From Bacillota bacterium (lineage in GTDB: Bacteria > Bacillota > Clostridia > Acetivibrionales > JANLFN01), in contig JAEWTV010000013.1 in NCBI GenBank assembly GCA_023397675.1, forward strand, positions 1-13,654: 13,654 bases of DNA. Reading direction: 5' to 3'. Below the pieces are notes generated by a model. It did not search any database. It was not told where the DNA came from and worked only from the letters and a program-made list of their open reading frames with translations. The translations under genes were made by a program, and so were the position numbers. Shown in pieces: positions 6,847-13,606 of this stretch (position 1 is its first letter; every line of letters begins with the position of its first letter).

Positions 6847-8403
6847 TTAAACAATTTTTGTCGTCCAGTCCTCAACATTCCAAACATCTGTCACCCAATC
6901 CTCATAAAATTCAGGTTCGTGACTTACCAGAACAATGGTCCCTTTAAACTCCTTCAAGGCCTTCCCCAGTTCTTCCTTAGCATCGACATCAAGGTGGTTT
7001 GTAGGTTCATCAAGCACCAGCCAGTTTACATCCTTAAGCATTAGTTTACACAATCTTACCTTTGCATTTTCTCCTCCGCTTAAAACCATCATCTGGCTTG
7101 TGATATGTTCATTGTTCAAACCGCATTTTGCCAATGCTGCACGTGCTTCTGCATTACCAAGCCCTGGATACTCGTTCCATATCTCTTCCAGTGCAGTATT
7201 GCTGCCTGCATCTCTTGACTCCTGCTCGAAATATCCTAGAGACAGGTAATCATCAAGTTCCACATGTCCTGAAACAGGTTTTTGAATACCAATAAGTGTT
7301 TTTAATAATGTTGATTTTCCCAAACCGTTTACACCTTTTATCGCAATCTTTTTCCCTCTTTCAAGGGTAAGATTTAATGGTCTTGTAAGGGGCTCTCCAT
7401 AGCCTATCACCAGGTTGTTTGCCTGGAAAATATATTTACCGGGAGTTCTGGCTTCCCTGAATTTAAAGACAGGCTTAACCTTTTCCCTAGCTTTCTCTAT
7501 TATGTCCATTTTGTCCAACTTCTTCTGACGACTTTTTGCCATATTAGATGTAGCAACCCTTGCTTTGTTTCTTGCTATAAAGTCCTCGAGACGATCGATT
7601 TCCTTCTGCTGCTTCTCGTAAGCCTGCTGATTCTGAAGCTTTTTCAGCTGATACATTTGCTGGAATTGATCATAATTCCCCGTATACCTTGTAAGAACTG
7701 CATTTTCTATATGATAAACAACATTAATTACATTGTTCAGAAAAGGGATATCATGGGATACCAAAATAAAACTGTTATCATACTCTTTCAGGTAATTAGT
7801 AAGCCATCTTATATGATTTTCGTCCAGAAAGTTTGTAGGCTCGTCCAATATCAAAATCATAGGATTCTGCAGCAAAAGCTTTGTCAATAATACCTTTGAC
7901 CTCTGGCCTCCGCTTAAATCACCCACATCCCTGTCCAGTCCTATTTCCCCTAATCCTAATCCATTTGCAACCTCTTCAATCTTGGAATCTATAATATAAA
8001 AACCATTATGTTCAAGCAAACTCTGAATCTCGCCGACGTCCTCAAGCATGGCAGTTACTTCCTCTTCCGAGCACTCCGACATCTTTTCATAGATTTGAAG
8101 CATCTCCTGCTCAAGGTCGAACATATACTGGAAGGCTTCTCTTAATACCTTCCTTATGGTATCCCCTTTTTTCAGAACCGTATGCTGGTCCATATACCCT
8201 GCAGTAATCCTCCTGCACCATTCAACCTTTCCTTCATCAGGCATAAGTTTTCCGGTTATTATATTTAAAAATGTAGATTTACCTTCTCCATTTGCTCCTA
8301 TCAAACCGACGTGTTCACCATTTAACAGTCGGAATGAGGCATTTTCCAATAATTTTCTGGCACCGAAACCATGGCTTATATTCTCAACATTTAGAATGCT
8401 CAT
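6847..8403 (-). CDS. ABC-F family ATPase (ribosome-associated, YkpA/YbiT-like)
   Basis: 518 aa with two ABC domains and no membrane domain. Domain 1: Walker A GANGEGKS (36-43), signature LSGGQ (163-167), Walker B/catalytic LILDEPTN (184-191). The linker, about 240-325, is charged and helical (QQKEIDRLEDFIARNKARVATSNMAKS in part), the P-site tRNA interaction motif of ABC-F proteins. Domain 2: GVNGLGKS (357-364), LSGGE (441-445), LVLDEPTNHLD (462-472). ABC-F proteins bind the ribosomal E site to relieve stalled translation; some confer antibiotic resistance. The short linker and absence of a leader peptide or attenuator favour a housekeeping translation factor over an inducible resistance protein, but this is inference. 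GAGG lies 6 bases before ATG 8403. First gene of an operon with the helicase. Confidence 0.93.
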   Translation of the reverse strand: MSILNVENISHGFGARKLLENASFRLLNGEHVGLIGANGEGKSTFLNIITGKLMPDEGKVEWCRRITAGYMDQHTVLKKGDTIRKVLREAFQYMFDLEQEMLQIYEKMSECSEEEVTAMLEDVGEIQSLLEHNGFYIIDSKIEEVANGLGLGEIGLDRDVGDLSGGQRSKVLLTKLLLQNPMILILDEPTNFLDENHIRWLTNYLKEYDNSFILVSHDIPFLNNVINVVYHIENAVLTRYTGNYDQFQQMYQLKKLQNQQAYEKQQKEIDRLEDFIARNKARVATSNMAKSRQKKLDKMDIIEKAREKVKPVFKFREARTPGKYIFQANNLVIGYGEPLTRPLNLTLERGKKIAIKGVNGLGKSTLLKTLIGIQKPVSGHVELDDYLSLGYFEQESRDAGSNTALEEIWNEYPGLGNAEARAALAKCGLNNEHITSQMMVLSGGENAKVRLCKLMLKDVNWLVLDEPTNHLDVDAKEELGKALKEFKGTIVLVSHEPEFYEDWVTDVWNVEDWTTKIV

Positions 8404-8443
8404 TTTTTCCTCGCAGTAAAAAATTAATTTTGGTTCAGAGCTA

Positions 8444-8452
8444 ATTATAACA
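8444..8452 (-). promoter_or_regulatory. Extended -10 promoter of the ABC-F/DEAD-box operon
   Basis: Minus strand: TGT immediately followed by a perfect TATAAT (8449-8444), about 40 bases before ATG 8403. No good -35 hexamer is seen at 16-18 bases, which extended -10 promoters tolerate. The short leader leaves no room for an attenuator. Confidence 0.55.
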
Positions 8453-8505
8453 TCATTTTAGGGTTCAAAACCAATAAAATCTTTATAAGGGCATGGTCTT
8501 AGAAA

Positions 8506-8544
8506 AACAAAAAGAGCTTAGTTGTTTTCACAATTAAACTCTTT
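8506..8544 (-). terminator. Terminator after the WG-repeat gene and tRNA-Cys-like fragment R2
   Basis: Minus strand: AAAGAGTTTAATTG pairs with CAACTAAGCTCTTT around a 6-base loop and is followed by a TTGTTTTT stretch. Its loop and upper stem (plus strand TTGTTTTCACAATTAA) match the terminator at 5541-5577. Confidence 0.85.
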
Positions 8545-8575
8545 CATTCTTTGAAAGCGCCATCCTGTTGACTAT
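8543..8575 (-). repeat. tRNA-Cys 3'-end fragment R2, most degenerate copy
   Basis: TTCATTCTTT, then AGCGCCATCC, match the flank and acceptor/T-arm junction of tRNA-Cys (13491-13513). Beyond this the T-arm is lost. It begins about 10 bases after the stop of the WG-repeat gene and has the same order, fragment then terminator, as R1. Confidence 0.65.
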
Positions 8576-8585
8576 TATCCTTACT

Positions 8586-10310
8586 TTATTTCAGTTTGTA
8601 CTTATTATCCTCTCCAATATCCCCTTTTGTAAAATCAACCATAACACATGCAAGCCCATTAACAAAAGGTCCAGCTTGGCTGTATTTAGTGTCAATGATA
8701 TATTTACCTGTTTTATCTATGTAACCCCACTTCCCATTATCTTCGTCACCAATTCTAACACATCCTAAACCTTCAGAAAAAGGAAATGCCATGTCGAAAA
8801 CAGGCTCAATAATGTATTTACCTGTTTTATCTATGTAGCCCCACTTCCCATTTTTATAAACACATGCTAAACCTTCTGAAAAGTCAGTTGTAATATCAAA
8901 TAGAGGTTGAATAACAACAGCCCCCTTTTTATCTATGTATCCATATTTATTATTCCATTTTGTCCATGCCAAGCCCTCATGAAAACCCGATAAATCCTCA
9001 ATCCTCATGTTTGAATTACCTGTTTTTTTGAAGTCAATTGTTATAATCTTCTCTTCCTTCTCATTTATGTAACCCCAATTATAGTTCTCATCCCATACTG
9101 CCGCCAAACCCTCTGAAAAATCCTGTGCTGCATGATACTTTGGAGTAATTATAAATTTACCTTCATTATTAATGAAACCATACTTATTATTCTGTATTTC
9201 AGCTACTAGATCTGACGACGTTTTCCTTGCGTAGTTCACTTCACTTTCAGGTATCACATTTCCATACTTATTAATATAAAGACGTTTACCATCTACTTCA
9301 ACAAAAGCATATTCACCCCAAAAACCGTTTGCATAATCATACTTTGGATAAAGACTAAAGCTATCATTTTTATCAATATATCCATATTTATAATTATGCT
9401 TGTAATACTCATCAATTTTCTCTCTTAAAATTGATGTAATTCTTTCAAATCGGGAATTTTCAACGCCATACCCACCCACTTCTTTTGTTTTTCCAAACCA
9501 CTTTATTTCTAAACTTTGACTTCCTTGGTCAGTCTTATTGTTAACAGATAAATCTGTACCTAGATTAAAAAACATATTCATGTATACAATATTAAATTCT
9601 AATTTCAATAATTCTTTTTTTGTAAGCTTTAAGTCAATTTTCTTTTTAACCTCATCCGAATCATAGCTAGTTTCTAAATACTTATAATTACCTTTTTCAT
9701 CTATAGTTATTTTTTCCTCAAAGTTTCCTTCAAAAGGGACACCATTGTAATACTGTACTGATAACCTTGGGTTATATAAAAAATAAATATTTACTATTAT
9801 TAAGATAGGTAAGGTAATACAAATGACCTTCTTAAAGAACCTTCCATTAATCTTCAAATTATCCAATCTAGCTGACAATTTACTGCTTCCAAATACTTTA
9901 ATCCCAATATACATAAAGGCAACAGGAAAAATCGGAATTATTATAAAAAATATTACATCCAAAAAATAATTCTGCGGTAATAAACCTTTTATCTGTAAAG
10001 GGTCGAAGAAAACAAGGTAAAGAATGTTAGATATTAGTGATAAAACCCCATTTGACGTATTAAAAATAAGTAAATTTAATACTCCTATTATGTATACAAA
10101 TACTAAAATACTAATTAACGAAAAAAACGATACATCTCTTTTATTTAATAATATTCCGGATAAAAAGCATAAGCTGGCTATTACAATTGTTATTACATAT
10201 GAACTAAGGAAGCTTAATGGCAAGGTAGCAAGGATTGAAATTATACAAATAAAAATATATGATTTTAGAGCAAAATGACTATCCAAAAATCTTTCAAACC
10301 TATTCCCCAA
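8586..10310 (-). CDS. Multi-pass membrane protein with C-terminal WG repeats
   Basis: 574 aa. TTG at 10310 is chosen because AGGGGG lies 8 bases upstream. Residues 16-180 contain about five or six membrane segments (near 16-35, 38-55, 60-83, 88-102, 115-139, 160-179). From about 315 to 565 come WG (beta-hairpin) repeats such as KWGYIDKTGKYIIEP and FSEGLACV, roughly six units, two of which are nearly identical in DNA (8701-8737 and 8815-8851). WG repeats form a propeller- or solenoid-like binding surface of unknown ligand, and the enzyme activity, if any, is unknown. The codon choice is strongly A/T-ending and the gene looks richer in AT than its neighbours, a hint of transfer. It lies alone between fragments R3 and R2 with its own promoter and terminator. 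Confidence 0.85.
   Translation of the reverse strand: MGNRFERFLDSHFALKSYIFICIISILATLPLSFLSSYVITIVIASLCFLSGILLNKRDVSFFSLISILVFVYIIGVLNLLIFNTSNGVLSLISNILYLVFFDPLQIKGLLPQNYFLDVIFFIIIPIFPVAFMYIGIKVFGSSKLSARLDNLKINGRFFKKVICITLPILIIVNIYFLYNPRLSVQYYNGVPFEGNFEEKITIDEKGNYKYLETSYDSDEVKKKIDLKLTKKELLKLEFNIVYMNMFFNLGTDLSVNNKTDQGSQSLEIKWFGKTKEVGGYGVENSRFERITSILREKIDEYYKHNYKYGYIDKNDSFSLYPKYDYANGFWGEYAFVEVDGKRLYINKYGNVIPESEVNYARKTSSDLVAEIQNNKYGFINNEGKFIITPKYHAAQDFSEGLAAVWDENYNWGYINEKEEKIITIDFKKTGNSNMRIEDLSGFHEGLAWTKWNNKYGYIDKKGAVVIQPLFDITTDFSEGLACVYKNGKWGYIDKTGKYIIEPVFDMAFPFSEGLGCVRIGDEDNGKWGYIDKTGKYIIDTKYSQAGPFVNGLACVMVDFTKGDIGEDNKYKLK
8701..8851 (-). repeat. Tandem coding repeat in the WG-repeat gene
   Basis: The 37-base segments 8701-8737 and 8815-8851 differ at one visible position (TGTAACC against TGTAGCC) and are spaced 114 bases, or 38 codons. 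They encode the WGYIDKTGKYII part of consecutive WG units. Such near identity suggests recent unit duplication or gene conversion. Confidence 0.85.
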
Positions 10311-10376
10311 TAGAATATCCCCCTAATAAGGTTTTGCCAATCAATTGATAGTAAAGTTGTAATACATTACTTCCAT

Positions 10377-10385
10377 AGTATACCA
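10377..10385 (-). promoter_or_regulatory. Candidate extended -10 promoter of the WG-repeat gene
   Basis: Minus strand: TGG followed by TATACT (10382-10377), about 67 bases before the TTG start. The -35 region (around TTCAAC) is poor, so this is tentative. Confidence 0.4.
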
Positions 10386-10443
10386 AAACAAAATTAGGTT
10401 GAACAGCTGTCTATAATTATTTTAGAACCATAGAAAATAATCT

Positions 10444-10457
10444 GGATATTATTATCC
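10444..10457 (-). other. Small hairpin next to fragment R3, perhaps a decayed terminator
   Basis: GGATA-TTAT-TATCC is a perfect 5-bp stem. On the minus strand only AGATTATTTTC follows. It occupies the position that a strong terminator holds beside R1, R2 and R4, so it may be a decayed equivalent. Confidence 0.35.
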
Positions 10458-10464
10458 TGACTCC

Positions 10465-10516
10465 TTCATTCTTTTGGAGGCGCCAGCCAGATTTGATACT
10501 TCCGGATAAAGGTTTT
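10465..10516 (-). repeat. tRNA-Cys 3'-half fragment R3, best conserved copy
   Basis: Aligned with 13491-13541, at least 43 of 52 positions agree: the first 21 bases (flank plus acceptor) are identical, then CCAGATTTGA, then GATAAAGGTTTT up to the anticodon stem. The part between, one side of the T-stem, is changed (TACTTCCG), so a functional tRNA arm is not formed. The acceptor GGCGCC and TCCA end are intact. The 5' half is absent. It lies in the 410-base gap 10311-10721, which otherwise holds the WG-gene promoter and the cold-shock promoter and leader. Confidence 0.9.
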
Positions 10517-10568
10517 CTTATAAATAGAGTTCAAAGAGCTTCTAAATTATTGATTAACTGTTAAACAG

Positions 10569-10597
10569 TTGACATATTGTAATATATATGGTAAACT
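10569..10597 (+). promoter_or_regulatory. Promoter of the cold-shock gene
   Basis: TTGACA (10569-10574), a 17-base spacer ending TGG, then TAAACT (10592-10597), i.e. perfect -35 plus extended -10. Transcription should begin near 10604, giving a leader of about 118 bases. Confidence 0.65.
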
Positions 10598-10628
10598 GAG
10601 AAAGTATTTTTAAAGTGATGATTATTTG

Positions 10629-10673
10629 CACATGTTTTTGTAAATGATTTGTGATCATTTGCGGGAATATGTG
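10629..10673 (+). promoter_or_regulatory. Structured 5' leader of the cold-shock mRNA
   Basis: AAATGAT (10642-10648) and ATCATTT (10654-10660) form a perfect 7-bp hairpin, enclosed by a second pairing of CACAT (10629-10633) with ATGTG (10669-10673). A long foldable leader is usual for cspA-type mRNAs, where temperature alters folding and translation. Here the role is inferred. Confidence 0.5.
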
Positions 10674-10721
10674 TTTTTATTTTTGCAGCGAAATATAATA
10701 TAATTTTTTGGAGGTACCAAT

Positions 10722-10922
10722 ATGAATAATGGTACAGTAAAATGGTTCAACGCAGAAAAAGGATATGGGTTTATTACCGTGGATAATGGTGATGATGTAT
10801 TCGTTCATTTTTCAGCAATCCAGTCAAATGGCTACAAAACCTTAGATGAAGGCCAAAGAGTACGTTTTGATCTGGAAAAAGGTCAACGTGGTATGCAAGC
10901 AACTAATGTTTATGTTGCTTAA
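10722..10922 (+). CDS. Cold-shock protein (CspA/CspB family RNA chaperone)
   Basis: 66 aa, the normal length for a single cold-shock domain OB fold. RNP1 is KGYGFI (13-18) and RNP2 is VFVHFS (26-31); Trp8, Phe9, Phe17, Phe27, His29 and Phe30 are the nucleic-acid-stacking residues of the family. GGAGGT lies 6 bases before the ATG. It binds single-stranded RNA and DNA in the cytoplasm and prevents secondary structure. It forms its own transcript with a long structured leader and a strong terminator. Together with the nearby DEAD-box helicase and ABC-F protein it gives this region an RNA/ribosome stress flavour, though they are separate transcripts. The family is multigene in Firmicutes, so I give no specific symbol. 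Confidence 0.96.
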   Translation: MNNGTVKWFNAEKGYGFITVDNGDDVFVHFSAIQSNGYKTLDEGQRVRFDLEKGQRGMQATNVYVA

Positions 10923-10935
10923 ATTTCCGTTAAAG

Positions 10936-10966
10936 AAAGCTATCTCTTTTTGAGGTAGCTTTTTTA
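10936..10966 (+). terminator. Intrinsic terminator of the cold-shock gene
   Basis: AAAGCTATCTC (10936-10946) pairs with GAGGTAGCTTT (10952-10962) with one T-G pair, loop TTTTT, then T-tract to 10965. It begins 13 bases after the stop. Confidence 0.9.
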
Positions 10967-11175
10967 CGTACCAAATTAAGAAATCAAAAGATTTGGTTAT
11001 ATTATTGGTAATAGGGAACACTAAATAAATAGTAAAATATTATAGAATTCCCGAAATTACTCCTCCAAGTCGGAAGATTCAATTAAAAATATTCTAACCA
11101 TCCTAGTTTAAGATAAGACGTTTTGAAATATCTATCTATTGATAACACAAACCTTACTACACAGGAGGTAATATA

Positions 11176-11397
11176 ATGAACTTTAGTGATATAAAACCAG
11201 AGGATGAATTAACCGTTTTTGATAAACCGAGTAGAAAAATTCGTGAGAGGCAAGGCAAATGTTTTTCCGCAAATGATACCTTCCTGACGATACAATTCCT
11301 GTATTACAAAGATAGTTTGTTATTATCCGATTTAAGGCAGGGGAGAGCTACAATTTTTAAAGATAAAGAAGCTGTTGAATTTGCACCACTTAAATAG
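11176..11397 (+). CDS. Small protein of unknown function, 73 aa
   Basis: I do not recognise this gene. An AGGAGGT 8 bases before the ATG and the sensible amino-acid composition make it a convincing gene. The protein starts MNFSDIKPEDELTVFDK, is charged (net basic in the middle: PSRKIRERQGK), has a hydrophobic beta-like centre (DTFLTIQFLYYKDSLLLSDL) and no membrane segment or signal peptide. The alternation of short strands and turns could form a small beta-barrel of SH3 or Sm type, but that is a guess from pattern only. The 250 bases between it and the cold-shock gene contain the cold-shock terminator and no clear promoter. Downstream, the hairpin at 11451-11488 may also end this transcript. 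Confidence 0.75.
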   Translation: MNFSDIKPEDELTVFDKPSRKIRERQGKCFSANDTFLTIQFLYYKDSLLLSDLRQGRATIFKDKEAVEFAPLK

Positions 11398-11450
11398 GTT
11401 ATTTGGCAATACTCTATTTACAGTTGATAAAAACACCCAGTAAAACAAAA

Positions 11451-11488
11451 AATCCCCAAAAGTCTTGAATTCAAGGCTTTTGAAGATT
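11451..11488 (-). terminator. Terminator shared by the esterase (-) and possibly the 73-aa gene (+)
   Basis: AAAAGTCTTGAA (11458-11469) and TTCAAGGCTTTT (11470-11481) pair over 12 bp with one G-T position and a GAATTC centre. On the minus strand GGGGATTTTTTG follows. It lies just behind fragment R4, in the same order as R1 and R2. Confidence 0.8.
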
Positions 11489-11490
11489 GT

Positions 11491-11525
11491 CTTTTAGAGC
11501 GCCATCCAGACTTGGACGGGAGGCA
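11491..11525 (-). repeat. tRNA-Cys 3'-half fragment R4
   Basis: CTTTTAGAGCGCCATCCAGA followed by CTTGGACGGGAGG aligns with 13496-13530 of tRNA-Cys with scattered changes. In the minus sense a T-arm is still visible: TCCCG, loop TCCAAGT, CTGGA, with one mismatch. The TTCATT flank seen in the other copies is not clear. It begins 14 bases after the esterase stop codon. Confidence 0.7.
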
Positions 11526-11539
11526 GATTAGTACATCTT

Positions 11540-12424
11540 CTAGCTTCGAACTTTAGCACTTATAAATGAACAAATCTCGTCAATTGCTTTTCTAGACTCT
11601 GGAACTAGGGATGCTTGCATATGGAATATATGCCACATCTTTTTCCAGACTTTTAGTTCCGCTTCTCCTCCAGCAGCTTTATAACTTTCAAAAAACCGGC
11701 AAGAGTCACTCAAAAAAACGTCATACTCGCCTGCATGGACCAACACCGGTGGTAACCCGCCCAATTCCCCGTACAATGGTGATATCATTGGAGAAGTTGG
11801 ATCATTTTCTTCCAAATAGATTTTAGCAATACTAAGAGGGTCTTTATACTTAAAAGGATCTTTTCCTAAATTTGTCCTAAAAGTTTCGCCTTTACCGGCA
11901 AAATCAAGAACAGGCGTAATAAAAACAAGTGCACCAGGCATTTTTTCACCACTTTGCCTAACCACCTGTAACGTGGATAAAGCCAGTGCACAGCCCGAAG
12001 AGTCACCCATGACAATTATGTCCTCCGCATTGTACCCATTCCTAAGCATTCCTTTATAAACTGCAACTGAGTCTTCCAGTGCTGCGGGGAAGGGGTGTTC
12101 AGGAGCAAGACTATAGTCCGGCACATATAGATTTACTCCTGATTCTTTTGCCAATCCTGCTACAAACTCTCGGTTAGCAGGATAAATCCCCAAGCAAAAA
12201 CCTCCACCGTGAAAATATAATATAACCTTATCCTTTTTGCTTTCCTCACATAGAAACATCTCACAAGGTACGCCGTCTACCTCAACTTTTTTAAGACTTA
12301 CACCACTTGGAATGCCTTTTGACTTAATGCTTTCCATAGATTTTCTAACTTCTGTAAGTGGTTTATTCCACATATTTGATTTCCGTAGCAGAAATCTGAT
12401 AACAGCACCTTGAATACTGCCCAT
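11540..12424 (-). CDS. HSL-family alpha/beta hydrolase (carboxylesterase/lipase, alpha/beta hydrolase fold-3)
   Basis: I choose ATG 12424 (294 aa): GGGGA lies 9 bases upstream. The frame is open to an ATG at 12499, but those 25 extra codons run through a strong terminator hairpin and lack a ribosome binding site. Catalytic features of the hormone-sensitive-lipase family are clear: oxyanion motif HGGGF (72-76), PDYSLAPEHPFPAALED (102-118), nucleophile GDSSG with Ser142, Asp235 in AGEYDVFLSD and His265 in MWHIFH. There is no signal peptide, so it probably acts on short-chain esters in the cytoplasm. It lies 90 bases behind an AraC gene on the same strand and has no promoter of its own that I can see, so its expression likely comes from the AraC promoter through the intervening terminator. 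Confidence 0.92.
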   Translation of the reverse strand: MGSIQGAVIRFLLRKSNMWNKPLTEVRKSMESIKSKGIPSGVSLKKVEVDGVPCEMFLCEESKKDKVILYFHGGGFCLGIYPANREFVAGLAKESGVNLYVPDYSLAPEHPFPAALEDSVAVYKGMLRNGYNAEDIIVMGDSSGCALALSTLQVVRQSGEKMPGALVFITPVLDFAGKGETFRTNLGKDPFKYKDPLSIAKIYLEENDPTSPMISPLYGELGGLPPVLVHAGEYDVFLSDSCRFFESYKAAGGEAELKVWKKMWHIFHMQASLVPESRKAIDEICSFISAKVRS

Positions 12425-12441
12425 ATAATCACTTCCCCAGT

Positions 12442-12470
12442 AAAAAAACTGAAGGTTTCCCTTCAGTTTT
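12442..12470 (-). terminator. Intercistronic terminator/attenuator between AraC gene and esterase
   Basis: AAAACTGAAGG pairs perfectly with CCTTCAGTTTT over 11 bp around a GAAA tetraloop (minus sense), followed by TTTTTTT at 12448-12442. It lies only 18 bases before the esterase ATG. The plus-strand version also ends in TTTT. Confidence 0.88.
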
Positions 12471-12514
12471 ATATTACTAGATACCAATACTTTCTTCATG
12501 ATATTTCTTGCTGA

Positions 12515-13381
12515 CTATACAGGCTTCTTAACAGGAACGAGAATTTGTACCATTTTGTTATCAGGATAATTTTTTTCATATATATTAAGCATTCCTATTC
12601 CATTAGGCTTTAACTCAGCCTCTTTTACCATTATCCACTTATACAAATCATCAACGAAAACTTCTTGTATATCGAACATATCTCCATTATAAATAAAGAT
12701 AATATACCAGCCGCTTGGAACTATGAATTCCTCATATTGAGATATAGTAACATTCTGGATGGCTTTTTTCCCGCAAAAAATATTATATTCGCCGTTTTCT
12801 TTACCGCTACAGCTTACAATAGTATAGAACCTGTCATCATTAAACATTTTGTTATTAGATGTCTCTAATAAAAAACCTTCTGTCTTTGTACTAAGAATCT
12901 GCTTGAAGCTTGTGGAGTTTACACTTATTTTAGTTTGAACGCCACCTAATGTAAATGTATCCAGGCACACACTATTCCCTTTAAGTGCTAATGAACCTCT
13001 ATAATTTATTATATCTCTTTCAACAATACGTGCTTTTGGAGTTCCATTCAGTAAAGGCTGCATTTCCCGGAAATTTGCAGGTGACGCACCGAATTGCTTC
13101 TTAAAAGCCCTGCTGAATACCTCAGGATATTGAAACCCCAGCTCCATGGCAATATCTATAACCGGTTTATTTGTTGATTTGAGTTGTTCCATGGCAATTG
13201 TAAGTTTTCTTCCAAGGATATATTGCTTAAGAGTCACTCCTGCAACCGTTTTAAACATACGGTTAAAGTGGAAATCCGATATGCCAGCCCGTGAAGACAA
13301 TTCCGAAAGCTGTAAGCTTTCACCTATGCAGCGCTCAATATGTTCGACAACTTCACTTATGATAGATACGTATAAGTTCAA
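12515..13381 (-). CDS. AraC-family regulator with C-terminal effector-binding (GyrI-like) domain
   Basis: 288 aa from TTG 13381, preceded by GGTGG at 7 bases; no better in-frame start exists. Residues 5-105 are an AraC two-HTH domain (LSELSSRAGISDFHFNRMFK and, later, IAMELGFQYPEVFSRAFKKQFGASPANFR). Residues about 115-288 resemble the AraC effector-binding/GyrI-like domain in layout, with the ending GIGMLNIYEKNYP and KMVQILVPVKK. This N-terminal-HTH order is that of Rob- and BmrR-like multidrug-sensing regulators, in which the C-terminal domain binds bulky hydrophobic ligands. It probably controls itself and the esterase behind it. A promoter at 13415-13443 precedes it. The stop is followed by a terminator before the next gene. 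Confidence 0.88.
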   Translation of the reverse strand: MNLYVSIISEVVEHIERCIGESLQLSELSSRAGISDFHFNRMFKTVAGVTLKQYILGRKLTIAMEQLKSTNKPVIDIAMELGFQYPEVFSRAFKKQFGASPANFREMQPLLNGTPKARIVERDIINYRGSLALKGNSVCLDTFTLGGVQTKISVNSTSFKQILSTKTEGFLLETSNNKMFNDDRFYTIVSCSGKENGEYNIFCGKKAIQNVTISQYEEFIVPSGWYIIFIYNGDMFDIQEVFVDDLYKWIMVKEAELKPNGIGMLNIYEKNYPDNKMVQILVPVKKPV

Positions 13382-13414
13382 CTTTTCACCACCATCTTCA
13401 ATTCATTGTATTCT

Positions 13415-13443
13415 ATTATAATTATTGATATTAATGTTCACAA
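13415..13443 (-). promoter_or_regulatory. Sigma-A promoter of the AraC-esterase unit
   Basis: Minus strand: TTGTGA (13443-13438), 17-base spacer, TATAAT (13420-13415), about 34 bases before TTG 13381. The promoter is flanked by CATTGT (13404-13409) and ACAATG (13440-13445), an inverted pair that could be a regulator site, possibly for the AraC protein. Confidence 0.65.
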
Positions 13444-13459
13444 TGGCTTCTAATATAGC

Positions 13460-13490
13460 AAAAAACGACCTACAAATACTGTAGATCGTT
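13460..13490 (-). terminator. Terminator of the tRNA-Gly/tRNA-Cys transcript
   Basis: Minus strand: ACGATCTACA and TGTAGGTCGT pair (one U-G) around GTATT, then TTTTTGC. It begins 11 bases after the tRNA 3' end. Confidence 0.85.
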
Positions 13491-13500
13491 TTCATTCTTT

Positions 13501-13575
<75 letters not shown>

Positions 13576-13581
13576 GTATAA

Positions 13582-13606
13582 AGCCAGCTTGATAGCTGGC
13601 TGTTTT
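13582..13606. other. Hairpin in the spacer between tRNA-Gly and tRNA-Cys
   Basis: AGCCAGCT and AGCTGGCT form a perfect 8-bp stem with a 4-base loop. In the transcribed (minus) direction only TTTATAC follows, so it is a weak terminator there; in the plus direction GTTTTT follows. It could aid tRNA processing, or end antisense transcription. Confidence 0.5.

Noticed and set aside
8404..8505. A leader peptide or ribosome-mediated attenuator before the ABC-F gene, as in antibiotic-resistance ABC-F genes
   Set aside because: The extended -10 lies about 40 bases before the ATG, leaving no room for a leader ORF and alternative hairpins.
10024..10278. Plus-strand 84-codon open frame
   Set aside because: It lies opposite the membrane domain of the WG-repeat gene and has a low-complexity product and no ribosome binding site.
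10598..10721. T-box or other amino-acid riboswitch linked to tRNA-Cys
   Set aside because: No T-box consensus or specifier-loop layout is visible in the cold-shock leader or in other gaps.
5576..11525. The tRNA-like fragments as additional functional tRNA-Cys genes
   Set aside because: None has the 5' acceptor strand, D-arm or anticodon arm; only the 3' half or less is present.
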